A stretch of 64,000 nt of DNA from Sphingopyxis macrogoltabida (lineage in GTDB: Bacteria; Pseudomonadota; Alphaproteobacteria; Sphingomonadales; Sphingomonadaceae): the NCBI RefSeq assembly GCF_001307295.1, contig NZ_CP012700.1, forward strand, positions 3,599,001 through 3,663,000, read 5' to 3'. The position numbers and the translations under genes are program-made. Position 1 is the first letter of the stretch. Each line of letters begins with the position of its first letter. The notes under the pieces were generated by a model that saw only the letters and a list, made by a program, of their open reading frames with translations, searched no databases and was not told where the DNA came from. Of the stretch, positions 1 to 8,892 are shown one piece after another.

Positions 1-121
1 CTGTAGCGGCGGGACGCCGGACGACGCTTTCAGCCTTTGCAGGCGCGCATCCAACGAGCAGCGCTCCGGCGACGAGCGCCGTCAGCGCATGGGAGACGAA
101 ATGGCGGCGCCGCGCCGTCAC
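1..121 (-). CDS. N-terminal part of a secreted protein or lipoprotein, cut by the window edge
   Basis: Reading leftward from a GTG at 121, about 40 residues run off the window. They start with an arginine-rich n-region, then a hydrophobic stretch ending LLVGCAPAKAES. This can be read as a lipobox (LVGC) or as a signal peptidase I site after AKA, so the product is exported. The GTG overlaps the stop of the upstream small gene in a GTGA arrangement, which suggests translational coupling. Too little is visible to name the family. An exported MsrA-type methionine sulfoxide reductase would fit this kind of N-terminus, but that is only a guess. Confidence 0.5.
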   Translation of the reverse strand, partial: MTARRRHFVSHALTALVAGALLVGCAPAKAESVVRRPAAT

Positions 122-225
122 AGCGGCAGGGCGACCGCCGGCTGATTGGTGATGATGTACGTTGCGCCGATGGCAAAGCCGGCGAGCATCGTCAGGAACC
201 AGTCGGAGCGGAGCATGGCAATCAT
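118..225 (-). CDS. 35-residue single-span membrane peptide
   Basis: A short frame encodes MIAMLRSDWFLTMLAGFAIG followed by ATYIITNQPAVALPL. One hydrophobic span (about residues 9-27) would cross the inner membrane. An AAAGAGG sequence stands a few bases before the ATG, and the stop overlaps the GTG of the next gene by GTGA, so both look translated from one message. I do not recognise a function. The start signal and coupling make it more likely real than random. Confidence 0.5.
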   Translation of the reverse strand: MIAMLRSDWFLTMLAGFAIGATYIITNQPAVALPL

Positions 226-448
226 GAGAGCCTCTTTAATTTCTATCTTCGGTCGGGCGGCGGGTGCCGCGCTGGTTACACCGATGATATGGCACGCCCC
301 GGACCAGTCACGCAGTGATGGCGATCACCTTAGCCGTTCAGACTTACCATATGGTGAACCGGACGCTTAACCGCCGTTCATCTGCCAATTGGGATGGCGC
401 CTGGTCCATTTCAAGACCGACCGGTATAAAATATCGCAGCGGGGTACC

Positions 449-2392
449 TCATTGCCGCTTGCCGGCGCGCGGCGGCGCGTCGAGCGGCAGCACCGGCAGC
501 CAGACCCTGCTGCCCTCGCTGCCACCGCGCTCGAGCGTGATCGTGGCGGCGCGATAGTCCTGTTTCGTCGCCCGGAAGATATTCGGCACGAAGGTCTGCG
601 GGTTGCGGTCATAGAGCGGAAACAGCGACGATTGTATCTGCACCATGATGCGATGCCCCGGCCGGAACACATGATTGACCACCGGCATGCGGAATCGATA
701 GCGCTGCACGATATTGGCCGGAATTGCGCTCGGCCTTGAGGGATCGTCGCGATAGCGCCCGCGCAATATCTCGATGCTGATCGGCAGTTGATAGCCGCCC
801 ATCGGCGGATCGTTGGCATTTTCCGGTGGCAAAACGTCGATCAGCTTGACGACAAAGTCGCCGTCGGTTCCGGTGGTGCGCGCGAACAATTCGGCGATCG
901 GCACGCCCGAAACGCGCACCGGAGCGGTCAGCGGTTCGGTCTCATAGGTCATCACGTCGGGCCGCTTGTCGACGTGGCGCTGGTCGGAAAGACGCCACGT
1001 GGTCCACGGCTCGGCGAATTCGTCCATGTCATAGGGCCGCGGCATGAAGGGCACCGGCTTGGCCGGGTCGGAAACATAGCTGTCCTCGCCGCGCGCGCCT
1101 TGCGCGAAGCTCAGCCCGCCCTCGCCCGCCAGATTCAGCGGCGTCAGGGGCGCCGGACAGTCGCGCTCGCAGGCCAGCGGCCAGCGCGCGAACCGTTCCC
1201 AGCGATCCTCGGCGGTGTTGTAGAGGATCGCCGACGGCAGGTTCGCCTTCGGCCCGTCTTCCAGCCGTTCGCGGAACAACGGCATCACCATCTCGTCCCA
1301 ATATTGCCGTACCGTGTCGCCGTTCCACGCGAAGGCACCGGTGCGGCGCCCTTCGCGATTGACCTGGCTGTGCCGCCACGGCCCCAGCACCAGGTGGTGG
1401 TTGCCGACCTTGCCGGCGGCTTTCAGCGCTTCCCACGCGAGCACCGCGCCGTGGATCTCTTCCTGATCCCACAGCCCGGCTTCCCAGATCGTCGGCACGT
1501 CGGAGGGGTTGGCCGCCAGCAACCGGTCGAGCGCCTGTCCCTGCCAGAGTTCGTCATAGGCGGGATGTTCCTCGAGCCGCTTGTAGACGGGCATCTGGTC
1601 CAGCCCATGCTTTACGGCCCAGTCATGGGTCGATCCGGCGCGCAGGAAATTGTCATAGTCGTCATAACCATGGTGCGGCGGCCGCGGGAGCGCGCCCTTC
1701 GCTCCGGTCTGCATTGCAAAATAGTCGAGGTAGATGTTGTGGAAGGCGCCGTTGTGAAACCAGTCGTCGCGCCACTGGTCGATCATCGGACTCTCGGCGG
1801 CGGCAACCTTCAGCGCCGGGTGCGGGCGGAGCAGCGCCATCGCCACCGTATGCCCCTCATAGGACGAACCGATCATGCCGATGCGGCCATTGCTTTCAGG
1901 CAGGTTCGCCTTGTCCGCCAGCCAGGCGATCGTGTCAAAGGCGTCGGTGGCGTTATCGACGCCGGTATCGTTGAGCGGCCCCACCGGGGGGCGCATCATC
2001 ACATATTCGCCCTCCGACTTATATTTGCCGCGGACGTCCTGCCAGACGCGAATATAGCGGGCGCGCACGAACTGTTCTTCGCTGCGCTGGCTCGCGTTGA
2101 TCAGCTTGCGGCTCTGCGACCGCATCGCGCGGGCGGTCGCATCATAAGGGGTGCGGGTCAGGACGATCGGGGCGTTGGCGACGCCCCTGGGGATCATCAT
2201 GACGGTATAGAGCTTCACCCCGTCGCGCATCGGGATCATCGCTTCACGGCGGATATAGTCGGCCGGGACGGTGGGCGGCGCCAGCGTCGCCATGTCGCCG
2301 CCCGGCACCACGATGGAGCGCACCGATTGCGCCGTCACCGGAAATTGCGCCAGCATCGCCAGTGCAACAAGTGCCGTGGCCCGTCCGACCAT
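449..2392 (-). CDS. CocE/NonD (S15-like) hydrolase, alpha-amino-acid ester hydrolase type
   Basis: 647 residues with an N-terminal signal peptide ending near VTAQS (residue 22), so the enzyme is probably periplasmic. The alpha/beta-hydrolase elements are readable: nucleophile motif GSSYEG at 175-180 (Ser177), WDQEEIHGA at 308-316 with the likely catalytic Asp309, and GPWRH at 337-341 with His341. Spacing and motifs match the alpha-amino-acid ester hydrolase branch (family knowledge), which hydrolyses or transfers alpha-amino acyl groups of esters and beta-lactams. The C-terminal half has the beta-rich jelly-roll domain of the family. It starts 66 bases after the TonB-dependent receptor on the same strand, so the pair probably imports and cleaves one class of substrate. 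Glutaryl-7-ACA acylase or a dipeptidyl peptidase are alternatives. Confidence 0.85.
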   Translation of the reverse strand: MVGRATALVALAMLAQFPVTAQSVRSIVVPGGDMATLAPPTVPADYIRREAMIPMRDGVKLYTVMMIPRGVANAPIVLTRTPYDATARAMRSQSRKLINASQRSEEQFVRARYIRVWQDVRGKYKSEGEYVMMRPPVGPLNDTGVDNATDAFDTIAWLADKANLPESNGRIGMIGSSYEGHTVAMALLRPHPALKVAAAESPMIDQWRDDWFHNGAFHNIYLDYFAMQTGAKGALPRPPHHGYDDYDNFLRAGSTHDWAVKHGLDQMPVYKRLEEHPAYDELWQGQALDRLLAANPSDVPTIWEAGLWDQEEIHGAVLAWEALKAAGKVGNHHLVLGPWRHSQVNREGRRTGAFAWNGDTVRQYWDEMVMPLFRERLEDGPKANLPSAILYNTAEDRWERFARWPLACERDCPAPLTPLNLAGEGGLSFAQGARGEDSYVSDPAKPVPFMPRPYDMDEFAEPWTTWRLSDQRHVDKRPDVMTYETEPLTAPVRVSGVPIAELFARTTGTDGDFVVKLIDVLPPENANDPPMGGYQLPISIEILRGRYRDDPSRPSAIPANIVQRYRFRMPVVNHVFRPGHRIMVQIQSSLFPLYDRNPQTFVPNIFRATKQDYRAATITLERGGSEGSRVWLPVLPLDAPPRAGKRQ

Positions 2393-2458
2393 TACCCCAT
2401 GATCCCCGCTCCCGCCAGCGCCGCACCGGTCGCCGGGCGGCGCCGGCGGGGTCCGATA

Positions 2459-4762
2459 CTAGAAATCGAACCCGACATTGACCCCGACGGTGCGCGGGCG
2501 GAGGCGATAGGCGCGGCCGCCGCCCAGGAGATTGTCGATCCAGGTGAAGGTATCGCGATTGGTCAGATTCTTGGCGAAAACGCCCAGCTTGATCCTGTCG
2601 ATCGTGATGCCCGCATTGACGCCGAACTGATGATAGTCGCCCACCTTGCCGGTCTCGTTGAGGTTGCTGTAGTAGCTGGAGACATAGGTCCAGTCGCCGC
2701 GGACAAATGCCTCGTTGCCGCCGATGTCGAAGCGCTTTTCCAGCGCGGCATAGGCATTGTGGTTGGGCGAGCCGGGAAGCTGGGCGTCCGTGATGCCGCC
2801 GGACAGAGCAAGCGAATCGGCGTCGTTGCCCAATGTCGCCTTGGCCCACGACATCGAGAACTGGGCATGCCAATTGCCCGGCAACCGACCCGACAGTTCG
2901 AACTCCACGCCCTTTACCTTGGCGCTGCCGGCGTTGAAATAAAATCCGGCGCGGCGGGGGAAGGTCAGGAGGATGACCGGAATGCCCTTCCAGTCGGTGT
3001 AGTAGCCGGTCAGCGAGCCGCGAACGTTGCCGCTGGGCGACTGGAATTTGACGCCGCCTTCATAGGTATCGACCTTGTCCGGATCGAGGAGGCCGGGCGG
3101 GATGGTACGCTGGGTCCCGTCGACAAAGTCCACGATACCGTCGCCATTGGGATCGTCGAGCGGGTCGAGAAGATTCTGGACCTGCGGCTGACGGAATCCC
3201 TGTGCCCATTGGCCATACACGAAAATCTCGTCGTTCGGCTTGTAGGCGAGGTTCACTTTCCAGTTCACGCCGTCGACGCTGCTCTTGAAGCCCTGCAAGC
3301 CGTTCACGATCACGGGTTCAACATATTGGTCGCGGAAGATCGGGTAAGAGGTGTTGAACCGGTAATAGCGCGCGCCGACCGTCAGCGTCAGCGGATCCCA
3401 GGGCGTAAACGCCGCTTCGCCGAACGCGGCAAACTGTTTGGTCACCAGTTCACGCTCCGGCCCCTCCCCCAAATTCGGAGCGATATCGTCATAGGCAGGG
3501 CCCGTGGTGACCGTGCCGCTGTAGCGCAGATTGGCGAACACATGCTCCGAACGATCTTCATAATAAATGCCCGCAACCACGGCGAGCGGCCCGCCCCAGT
3601 CAGAGGTGAAGCGCGTTTCGTTGACGAAGACCTTGTTGTATTTGCGGCCGGCAGAATAGGTTCCGGCCAGAATCTCGGGAGCAACATAGCCGAGAGAAAA
3701 GTGGCTTATCGCCTTATAGTCCACATAGGATGTGGAGTTCATTAACGTACCCCAGTCCCAGCTATATTCGGCGATGAGATTGGAGAGGTTGAGCGTCGTG
3801 TTAGCGAACTCGTCCGCCGTGCTGTCAGGACCGGTGCGCGGCGTCGCCTGGAGATAGTCGGTCGGCGATACGTTGGTGTCGATATAGCCGAAGCCGTCCT
3901 GCTCGATCCGTTGATAGAGGTGCATCGCTTCGAACGACAGACCCGCAATCGGCTCCCAGCGGACGCTGCCGCGGAAGCCAGTGGTTTCCGACGCCCCGAC
4001 ATTGTCGCGATCGCGCGATTGTACGCCGAGGCCTGCGGCATAATCGATGGCGTCGGTCGGCTGACTGGCGGCGACATTGTCGATATAGCCGTCCTCGAAA
4101 ACCCGGTAGCCGACCAGACGGACGGCCAGCCGATCCCGCACGATGGGCAGGTTGACCATGCCGTTCACCGTGTAGTTGTCGCCGCCGCGACGCGCCGTGT
4201 TAGAATATTCCGCATTCACGCGGCCTTCAAATTCCGTCAGATTCGGCGCGTTGGGGATGACCCGAACCGCGCCGCCGAGCGCGCCCGATCCGAACAAGGT
4301 GCCTTGCGGCCCGCGCAAAACTTCGACGCGTTCGATATCGAACATCTTCGGGTCGGAGTTGCCGGCCTGGTTGCCGTTGATTTGCGTGCCGTTGCCCGTC
4401 ACCGGAACTTCGCCGAAATAGCTGCCGGTCGGGGTGTTGGTGGAAATCTGGCTGCCAGTGCTGATGCCGCGAATGGTGATCGTGTTCTGGCCGTTGCCGC
4501 GCTCCTGAAAGCTGACGCCGGGCACGGATTGGAGATAGTCGTTCATTCCGACCAGATTGCGCTTCAGGATCTGCTCCTCGCCGATGGCGCTGACGGCACC
4601 CGGCGTGTCCTGCAGGGTGGTCTCGCGGCGGGTTGCGGTAACGATGATTTCGTCGTCGCCCTGCCCGGCCTGCTGCCTGCCGGCGGTATCGCGATCCTGC
4701 GCCAGGGCCGGCGCCGTCCACACCAGAGCGAGAGCGCAGCCGGTTACAAATTTGCTTTTCAT
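2459..4762 (-). CDS. TonB-dependent outer-membrane receptor
   Basis: 767 residues with a signal peptide (cleavage near ALAQ, residue 22). A TonB-box-like DEIIVTATRRETTLQDTPGA is followed by the plug domain, with the conserved VEVLRGPQGTLFGSGALGGA around residues 148-167. The rest is a 22-strand-type barrel ending in the C-terminal signature VGVNVGFDF. Such receptors carry siderophores, cobalamin, oligosaccharides or peptides across the outer membrane with TonB-ExbBD energy. The adjoining ester hydrolase suggests an organic substrate rather than a siderophore. I saw no clear Fur box upstream. GGGG lies before the ATG. No start ambiguity. Confidence 0.95.
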   Translation of the reverse strand: MKSKFVTGCALALVWTAPALAQDRDTAGRQQAGQGDDEIIVTATRRETTLQDTPGAVSAIGEEQILKRNLVGMNDYLQSVPGVSFQERGNGQNTITIRGISTGSQISTNTPTGSYFGEVPVTGNGTQINGNQAGNSDPKMFDIERVEVLRGPQGTLFGSGALGGAVRVIPNAPNLTEFEGRVNAEYSNTARRGGDNYTVNGMVNLPIVRDRLAVRLVGYRVFEDGYIDNVAASQPTDAIDYAAGLGVQSRDRDNVGASETTGFRGSVRWEPIAGLSFEAMHLYQRIEQDGFGYIDTNVSPTDYLQATPRTGPDSTADEFANTTLNLSNLIAEYSWDWGTLMNSTSYVDYKAISHFSLGYVAPEILAGTYSAGRKYNKVFVNETRFTSDWGGPLAVVAGIYYEDRSEHVFANLRYSGTVTTGPAYDDIAPNLGEGPERELVTKQFAAFGEAAFTPWDPLTLTVGARYYRFNTSYPIFRDQYVEPVIVNGLQGFKSSVDGVNWKVNLAYKPNDEIFVYGQWAQGFRQPQVQNLLDPLDDPNGDGIVDFVDGTQRTIPPGLLDPDKVDTYEGGVKFQSPSGNVRGSLTGYYTDWKGIPVILLTFPRRAGFYFNAGSAKVKGVEFELSGRLPGNWHAQFSMSWAKATLGNDADSLALSGGITDAQLPGSPNHNAYAALEKRFDIGGNEAFVRGDWTYVSSYYSNLNETGKVGDYHQFGVNAGITIDRIKLGVFAKNLTNRDTFTWIDNLLGGGRAYRLRPRTVGVNVGFDF

Positions 4763-5037
4763 TACAATCCCCTTTTGCGACGGGGATGTTGGCTATGATC
4801 GTTTTATGCCCGTCGGGCGAATTAACCCTCCCCTGCTCTGCCGGCGCAAATGATTAATCCTGAGGCCTAGATTGAATTATTCTTACGCTAACGCCGGGGG
4901 TACCGTTATAAAAAGCTGGCGCCCCGACCCTGCCGGAGGCCTTGTTTTCTTACGGTCGGGCAGCGCAAACCACCGGCCCGCAACCCGCCGAAACTGCCGG
5001 CAATGGCAGCCTCGGGTCGACGTGCTGGCTATCGCGA

Positions 5038-6249
5038 TCAGTTCAGCGCGGCGCAGGCCTGCTGGATACGGACGCACGCTTCCTTGAGCACCGCTTCCGA
5101 CGTCGCATAGGAAACGCGGAACGCCGGCGACAGGCCGAAGGCGCCGCCGTGCACCGCGGCGACGCGCGCCGAATCGAGGAAATAGTCGATCAGCGCTTCG
5201 TCGGTGTCGATCAGCTTGCCGTCGGGGGTTTTCTTGCCGATGCAGCCGCTGGCGTCGGGATAGACATAGAAGGCGCCATCGGGGGTCGGGCAATTGAGTC
5301 CGGGTGCGTCGTTGAGCATCGCGACGACCATGTCGCGGCGCTTGCGGAACGCGGCGTTGCGGTCGTCGAGGAACTGCTGCGGCCCGCCGAGCGCGGCGGC
5401 GGCGGCGGCCTGCGCGATCGAGCAGGGGTTCGAGGTCGACTGCGACTGCAGCTTGCCCATCGCCTTGATGATCCACGCGGGGCCGCCCGCATAGCCGATG
5501 CGCCAGCCGGTCATTGCATAGGCTTTCGAACAGCCGTTCACGGTCAGGATCCGGTCGGTAAGGTCGGGGCAGCGCTGCGCGAGCGTCGAAAATTCGAAAT
5601 CGGCGTACCAGACATGCTCGTACATGTCGTCGCACATCACCATGACGTGCGGGTGGCGCCGCACGACCTCGCCGATCGCATCGAGTTCCTCCGGCGCATA
5701 GGCGGCGCCCGACGGGTTCGACGGCGAGTTGAAGATGATCCAGCGCGTCTTCTTCGTGATCGCCTTGTCGAGCTGCGCCGGGGTGATCTTGTAATTCTGC
5801 GCCGCCGACGCCTCGATAACCACCGGCGTGCCGCCGCAGAAGGCGACGATGTCGGGATAGCTGACCCAATAGGGCGCGGGGATGATCACCTCGTCGCCCG
5901 CGTCGACGGTCGCGACCAGCGCGTTAAACAGGGTGTGCTTGCCGCCGACGTTGACGCTGATCTGGTCGAGCCCGTAGTCGAGCCCGTTGTCGCGGCGGAA
6001 CTTGCCGCGGATCGCTTCCTTAAGGGCGATCGTGCCGTCGACCAGCGTATATTTGGTCTGCCCGTTACGGATCGCCTCGATCGCAGCTTCCTTGACGAAA
6101 TCGGGGGTGTCGAAATCAGGTTCGCCGGCGCTGAGGCCGATCACGTCGACCCCGTCGGCTTTCAGCTTGGTCACGCGCGCGGTCATTGCGAGCGTTGCCG
6201 AAGGCTGGATGCGACCGAGGGCGGCGGAGGTATGCGGCTTCAGCGACAT
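5038..6249 (-). CDS. aspC: PLP-dependent aspartate-type aminotransferase (class I/II)
   Basis: 403 residues from the ATG at 6249, giving MSLKPHTSAALGRIQPSATL; longer upstream starts add an unconserved-looking arginine-rich tail. Typical class I features are present: SAGEPDFDTPDF near the start, the SNPSG loop, and NGCSKAYAMTGWRIGYAGG with the PLP lysine. The family transfers the amino group of aspartate (or a prephenate-type acceptor) to 2-oxoglutarate in the cytosol. Alphaproteobacterial members of this clade are usually bifunctional aspartate/prephenate aminotransferases, so aatA may be the better symbol. It stands alone between a divergence-poor gap and pabBC. Confidence 0.92.
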   Translation of the reverse strand: MSLKPHTSAALGRIQPSATLAMTARVTKLKADGVDVIGLSAGEPDFDTPDFVKEAAIEAIRNGQTKYTLVDGTIALKEAIRGKFRRDNGLDYGLDQISVNVGGKHTLFNALVATVDAGDEVIIPAPYWVSYPDIVAFCGGTPVVIEASAAQNYKITPAQLDKAITKKTRWIIFNSPSNPSGAAYAPEELDAIGEVVRRHPHVMVMCDDMYEHVWYADFEFSTLAQRCPDLTDRILTVNGCSKAYAMTGWRIGYAGGPAWIIKAMGKLQSQSTSNPCSIAQAAAAAALGGPQQFLDDRNAAFRKRRDMVVAMLNDAPGLNCPTPDGAFYVYPDASGCIGKKTPDGKLIDTDEALIDYFLDSARVAAVHGGAFGLSPAFRVSYATSEAVLKEACVRIQQACAALN

Positions 6250-6364
6250 GGAGGAAGATTCCTTCGCGGGCATAATGGCGGGAAATTGCGCGGGGCCGCG
6301 CCTAGAGAATCCGCCCGCAATTCGCAAGCGCGCTGGTTGATAATTTACCTATGCAGGACGCGGG

Positions 6365-8185
6365 CTAAACTTGCCCGTCCGCCAGCCGCGCCGGAATCAG
6401 GCCGCGCAGCGAATTGCCGATGAAGAAACCGTCCGCAAGGTCGGCGGTACGCAGGTGCGATTCGACCGCGCGCCCCTTTTCGATCAGCTCGCCGCGCAGC
6501 ACGCCCGGCAGCAGGCCGAGCGCCAGCGGCGGGGTGAGCAGCAAGCCGTCGCGCTCGACGAAGACGTTGCTCCAGCTCCCCTCGGTGACGAAACCCGGCT
6601 CGTCGACGAAGATCACCTCGGCGGTGCCGCTCTCGTGCCGCGCCGCGTCATAGGCGGCGCGCAGGCTCGTCTTGTGGGCAAGGCGAAAATCGTCGGCGGT
6701 CATCGGCGACGGCCGCACCGCAACGGGCACGGGCAGTTCGGCGAGCCGCGGCAGTGGCGACACCTCGACCGCCAGCGCTCCCGACGGCGCCAGCCGCATC
6801 CGCACCCGCGCCGCGCTGCGCAACCGGAAGGTCGCCGATTGCAGGCTGTTGCGGGCGCCGTGCCGGTCGAAAGCGAAACCGAGCGCATCGGCGCTCGCCT
6901 TCATCCGCGCGAGATGCCCCTCGAGCCGCTGGACACCGTCGACCGGATCGAAAAGCATGGTTTCCAGAAGATCGAAGCTTTCGCCCGCCCTGCTCACAAA
7001 TTCCCCCTTGGCCAGACATTCGCGCCATTCCTCGCCCGGCACGCTGTCGGCGACAATTCCCGATCCCAATCCCAGGGTGGCCCGATTTGCGCCATCCCGC
7101 AAGCCATTGTGTGGAAAGACCAATGTCCGGATGGCGACATTGAACGCCGCATCGCCCCCGGGTTCGATGAAACCGATCGATCCCGTATAGAGCCCGCGCG
7201 GATCCGCCTCCAGCTCGTCGATGATCTCCATCGCGCGCACCTTGGGTGCGCCGGTGATCGATCCGCAGGGAAAAGCGGCGCGGAGCACGTCGACCGCGCC
7301 TGTGCCTTCGGGGAGCCGCGCCGCGACGTCGGACACCAGCTGGTGGATCGTCGGAAAGCTCTCGACGCGAAAGAGATCGGGGACCGCGACCGATCCCGGC
7401 GCGGCGACGCGCGACAGGTCGTTGCGGATCAGGTCGACGATCATCAGATTTTCGGCGCGCTGCTTGGGATCGCCCGCGAGTTCGGCCGCGGCCCGCGCAT
7501 CGGCGTCGGGATCGGCGAGCCGCGCCGCCGTGCCCTTCATCGGCCGCGCCATCACCTCGCCGCCGCGCAGCGCGAAGAAAAGCTCGGGCGAATGCGAGAC
7601 GATCGCCTGGTTGCCGGTCCAGAGAACCCCGCCATAGCCGGCGCGCGCCGTCCGCCGCAGCCGCGCGTGGATGGCCAGCGGATTGCCGGCAACGGGAACG
7701 TCGGCGCGAAAGGTCAGATTCGCCTGATAGATGTCGCCGGCACGGATAAGGTCGAGCACGCGGCGAACCGCCGCCTCATAATCGGCGCGCGCGATCCGCG
7801 GCGCCGCCTTGCCGACCCACGCGCCGGCGGGATCAGGAAGCAGCGCAGGAATGGCGTCAGCGTCGATCCGCTCGACCCGTTCGAACAGGCCGAACCAGCC
7901 GAGCGGCGTTGCGCCCCCGGTGCTATCGCGTGCCGGCCCGCGCCATGCCGGCGCCAGCCCCTTGCCCGCTTCATAGGCCAGATAGCCCGCCGCATAGAGC
8001 CCGCGCCGCTGCGCCGTTTCGAGCGCCGCGAGGAGATCGCCGATTTCGGACGCCTGCCGGGCGGTCAATATCTCGACCGGATCGCGGAACAGCCGCGCCG
8101 GCACCGCGCCCACGGCCCGCGCGTCGTCGAGCAGGACGAAGGGCGGGCAATCGGGCCCGGGCGGGGATTGCAATAGGTCGATCAT
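6365..8185 (-). CDS. pabB: Fused aminodeoxychorismate synthase component I and 4-amino-4-deoxychorismate lyase (PabB-PabC)
   Basis: 606 residues in two domains. Residues about 1-370 are the chorismate-binding PabB part, with SHSPELFF, KQRAENLMIVDLIRNDL and CGSITGAPKVRAMEIIDE. Residues about 390-606 are a class IV PLP lyase (PabC), with the HKTSLR lysine and VTEGSWSNVFVE. Together they turn chorismate plus PabA-supplied ammonia into 4-aminobenzoate for folate synthesis. The fusion is known in several alphaproteobacteria. The glutamine amidotransferase subunit is not in this window. Confidence 0.93.
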   Translation of the reverse strand: MIDLLQSPPGPDCPPFVLLDDARAVGAVPARLFRDPVEILTARQASEIGDLLAALETAQRRGLYAAGYLAYEAGKGLAPAWRGPARDSTGGATPLGWFGLFERVERIDADAIPALLPDPAGAWVGKAAPRIARADYEAAVRRVLDLIRAGDIYQANLTFRADVPVAGNPLAIHARLRRTARAGYGGVLWTGNQAIVSHSPELFFALRGGEVMARPMKGTAARLADPDADARAAAELAGDPKQRAENLMIVDLIRNDLSRVAAPGSVAVPDLFRVESFPTIHQLVSDVAARLPEGTGAVDVLRAAFPCGSITGAPKVRAMEIIDELEADPRGLYTGSIGFIEPGGDAAFNVAIRTLVFPHNGLRDGANRATLGLGSGIVADSVPGEEWRECLAKGEFVSRAGESFDLLETMLFDPVDGVQRLEGHLARMKASADALGFAFDRHGARNSLQSATFRLRSAARVRMRLAPSGALAVEVSPLPRLAELPVPVAVRPSPMTADDFRLAHKTSLRAAYDAARHESGTAEVIFVDEPGFVTEGSWSNVFVERDGLLLTPPLALGLLPGVLRGELIEKGRAVESHLRTADLADGFFIGNSLRGLIPARLADGQV

Positions 8186-8217
8186 CGCCTGCCGCGCGTT
8201 TCCCGCCGATCCGCGGA

Positions 8218-8766
8218 TCAGCGCTCGCGTTTCACGCGAATGCGCTTCTGCCCGCCGATCTCGGCGAAATAGCTGCCCATCACGCCGGGATAGATCGCCA
8301 CCTTGTCGCCCGTTTTCGGGTCGCGCGGCAGGATCGTCTGGTCGGTCTGCGCCCAGACGGCCCCGTCCTCGATCTCGAAGCGGATCTTGTCGTAATCATA
8401 GCGGCGCGCCCAGGCGACGGTGGTTTCGAGGCGCTGGATCTGTTCCTTGTCGTCGTCGCCGCCGCCGAAGAAGGGCAGGTCGCGCAGCGTGAAACCGAAC
8501 AGGCCGCGCCGCGCCTTTTGCGCCGATGCGCGGTCGAAGAAATTGACGTCGCGCGCGACCTCGGCCTGTTGCAGCGCCGCGACCTGCCGGTCGAAACATG
8601 CCAAGCGCGCCGCGGTGTCGGCGATGGCGCGGCAGTCATAGACTTGCTGGACCTGCGCCGGGGTCGGCGGCGGCTCCTTGTCCTTGGCGAAGGCGGGGGA
8701 CATGCCCAGCACGATCAGGGCGCATGCACCCGCGAGCATCGCCGAACCCGGTCGCTGCATTGCCAT
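8218..8766 (-). CDS. Small exported protein of unknown function
   Basis: 182 residues from the ATG at 8766, chosen because AAGGGGA lies about 9 bases upstream. A longer frame from 8796 lacks such a site. A signal peptide ends near PAFAKDKEP. A YDCRAIADTAARLACFDRQV segment with two cysteines follows, a motif I associate with many sphingomonad periplasmic proteins. A loop FFGGGDDDKEQIQRLE precedes a C-terminal beta-rich part (WARRYDYDKIRFEIEDGAVW). No catalytic motif is visible. The gene is 33 bases ahead of pabBC and may be cotranscribed with it. Confidence 0.75.
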   Translation of the reverse strand: MAMQRPGSAMLAGACALIVLGMSPAFAKDKEPPPTPAQVQQVYDCRAIADTAARLACFDRQVAALQQAEVARDVNFFDRASAQKARRGLFGFTLRDLPFFGGGDDDKEQIQRLETTVAWARRYDYDKIRFEIEDGAVWAQTDQTILPRDPKTGDKVAIYPGVMGSYFAEIGGQKRIRVKRER

Positions 8767-8892
8767 CTGCCCATTCCCCTTGCCGATTTCCGCCATGGAC
8801 TAGCCGCCCCGCCGCCGCGCCGCAAGATTGCGATATGCCGCAACGCTGCTTAGAGTGATGTCAGTAACGAAAAGCCGAGGACAAAACGCCCG

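Noticed and set aside
788..3745. Long plus-strand open frame of 985 codons
   Set aside because: It is antisense to the hydrolase and TonB receptor genes, lacks any domain, and is rich in Arg, Gly and Ala as expected from high-GC shadows.
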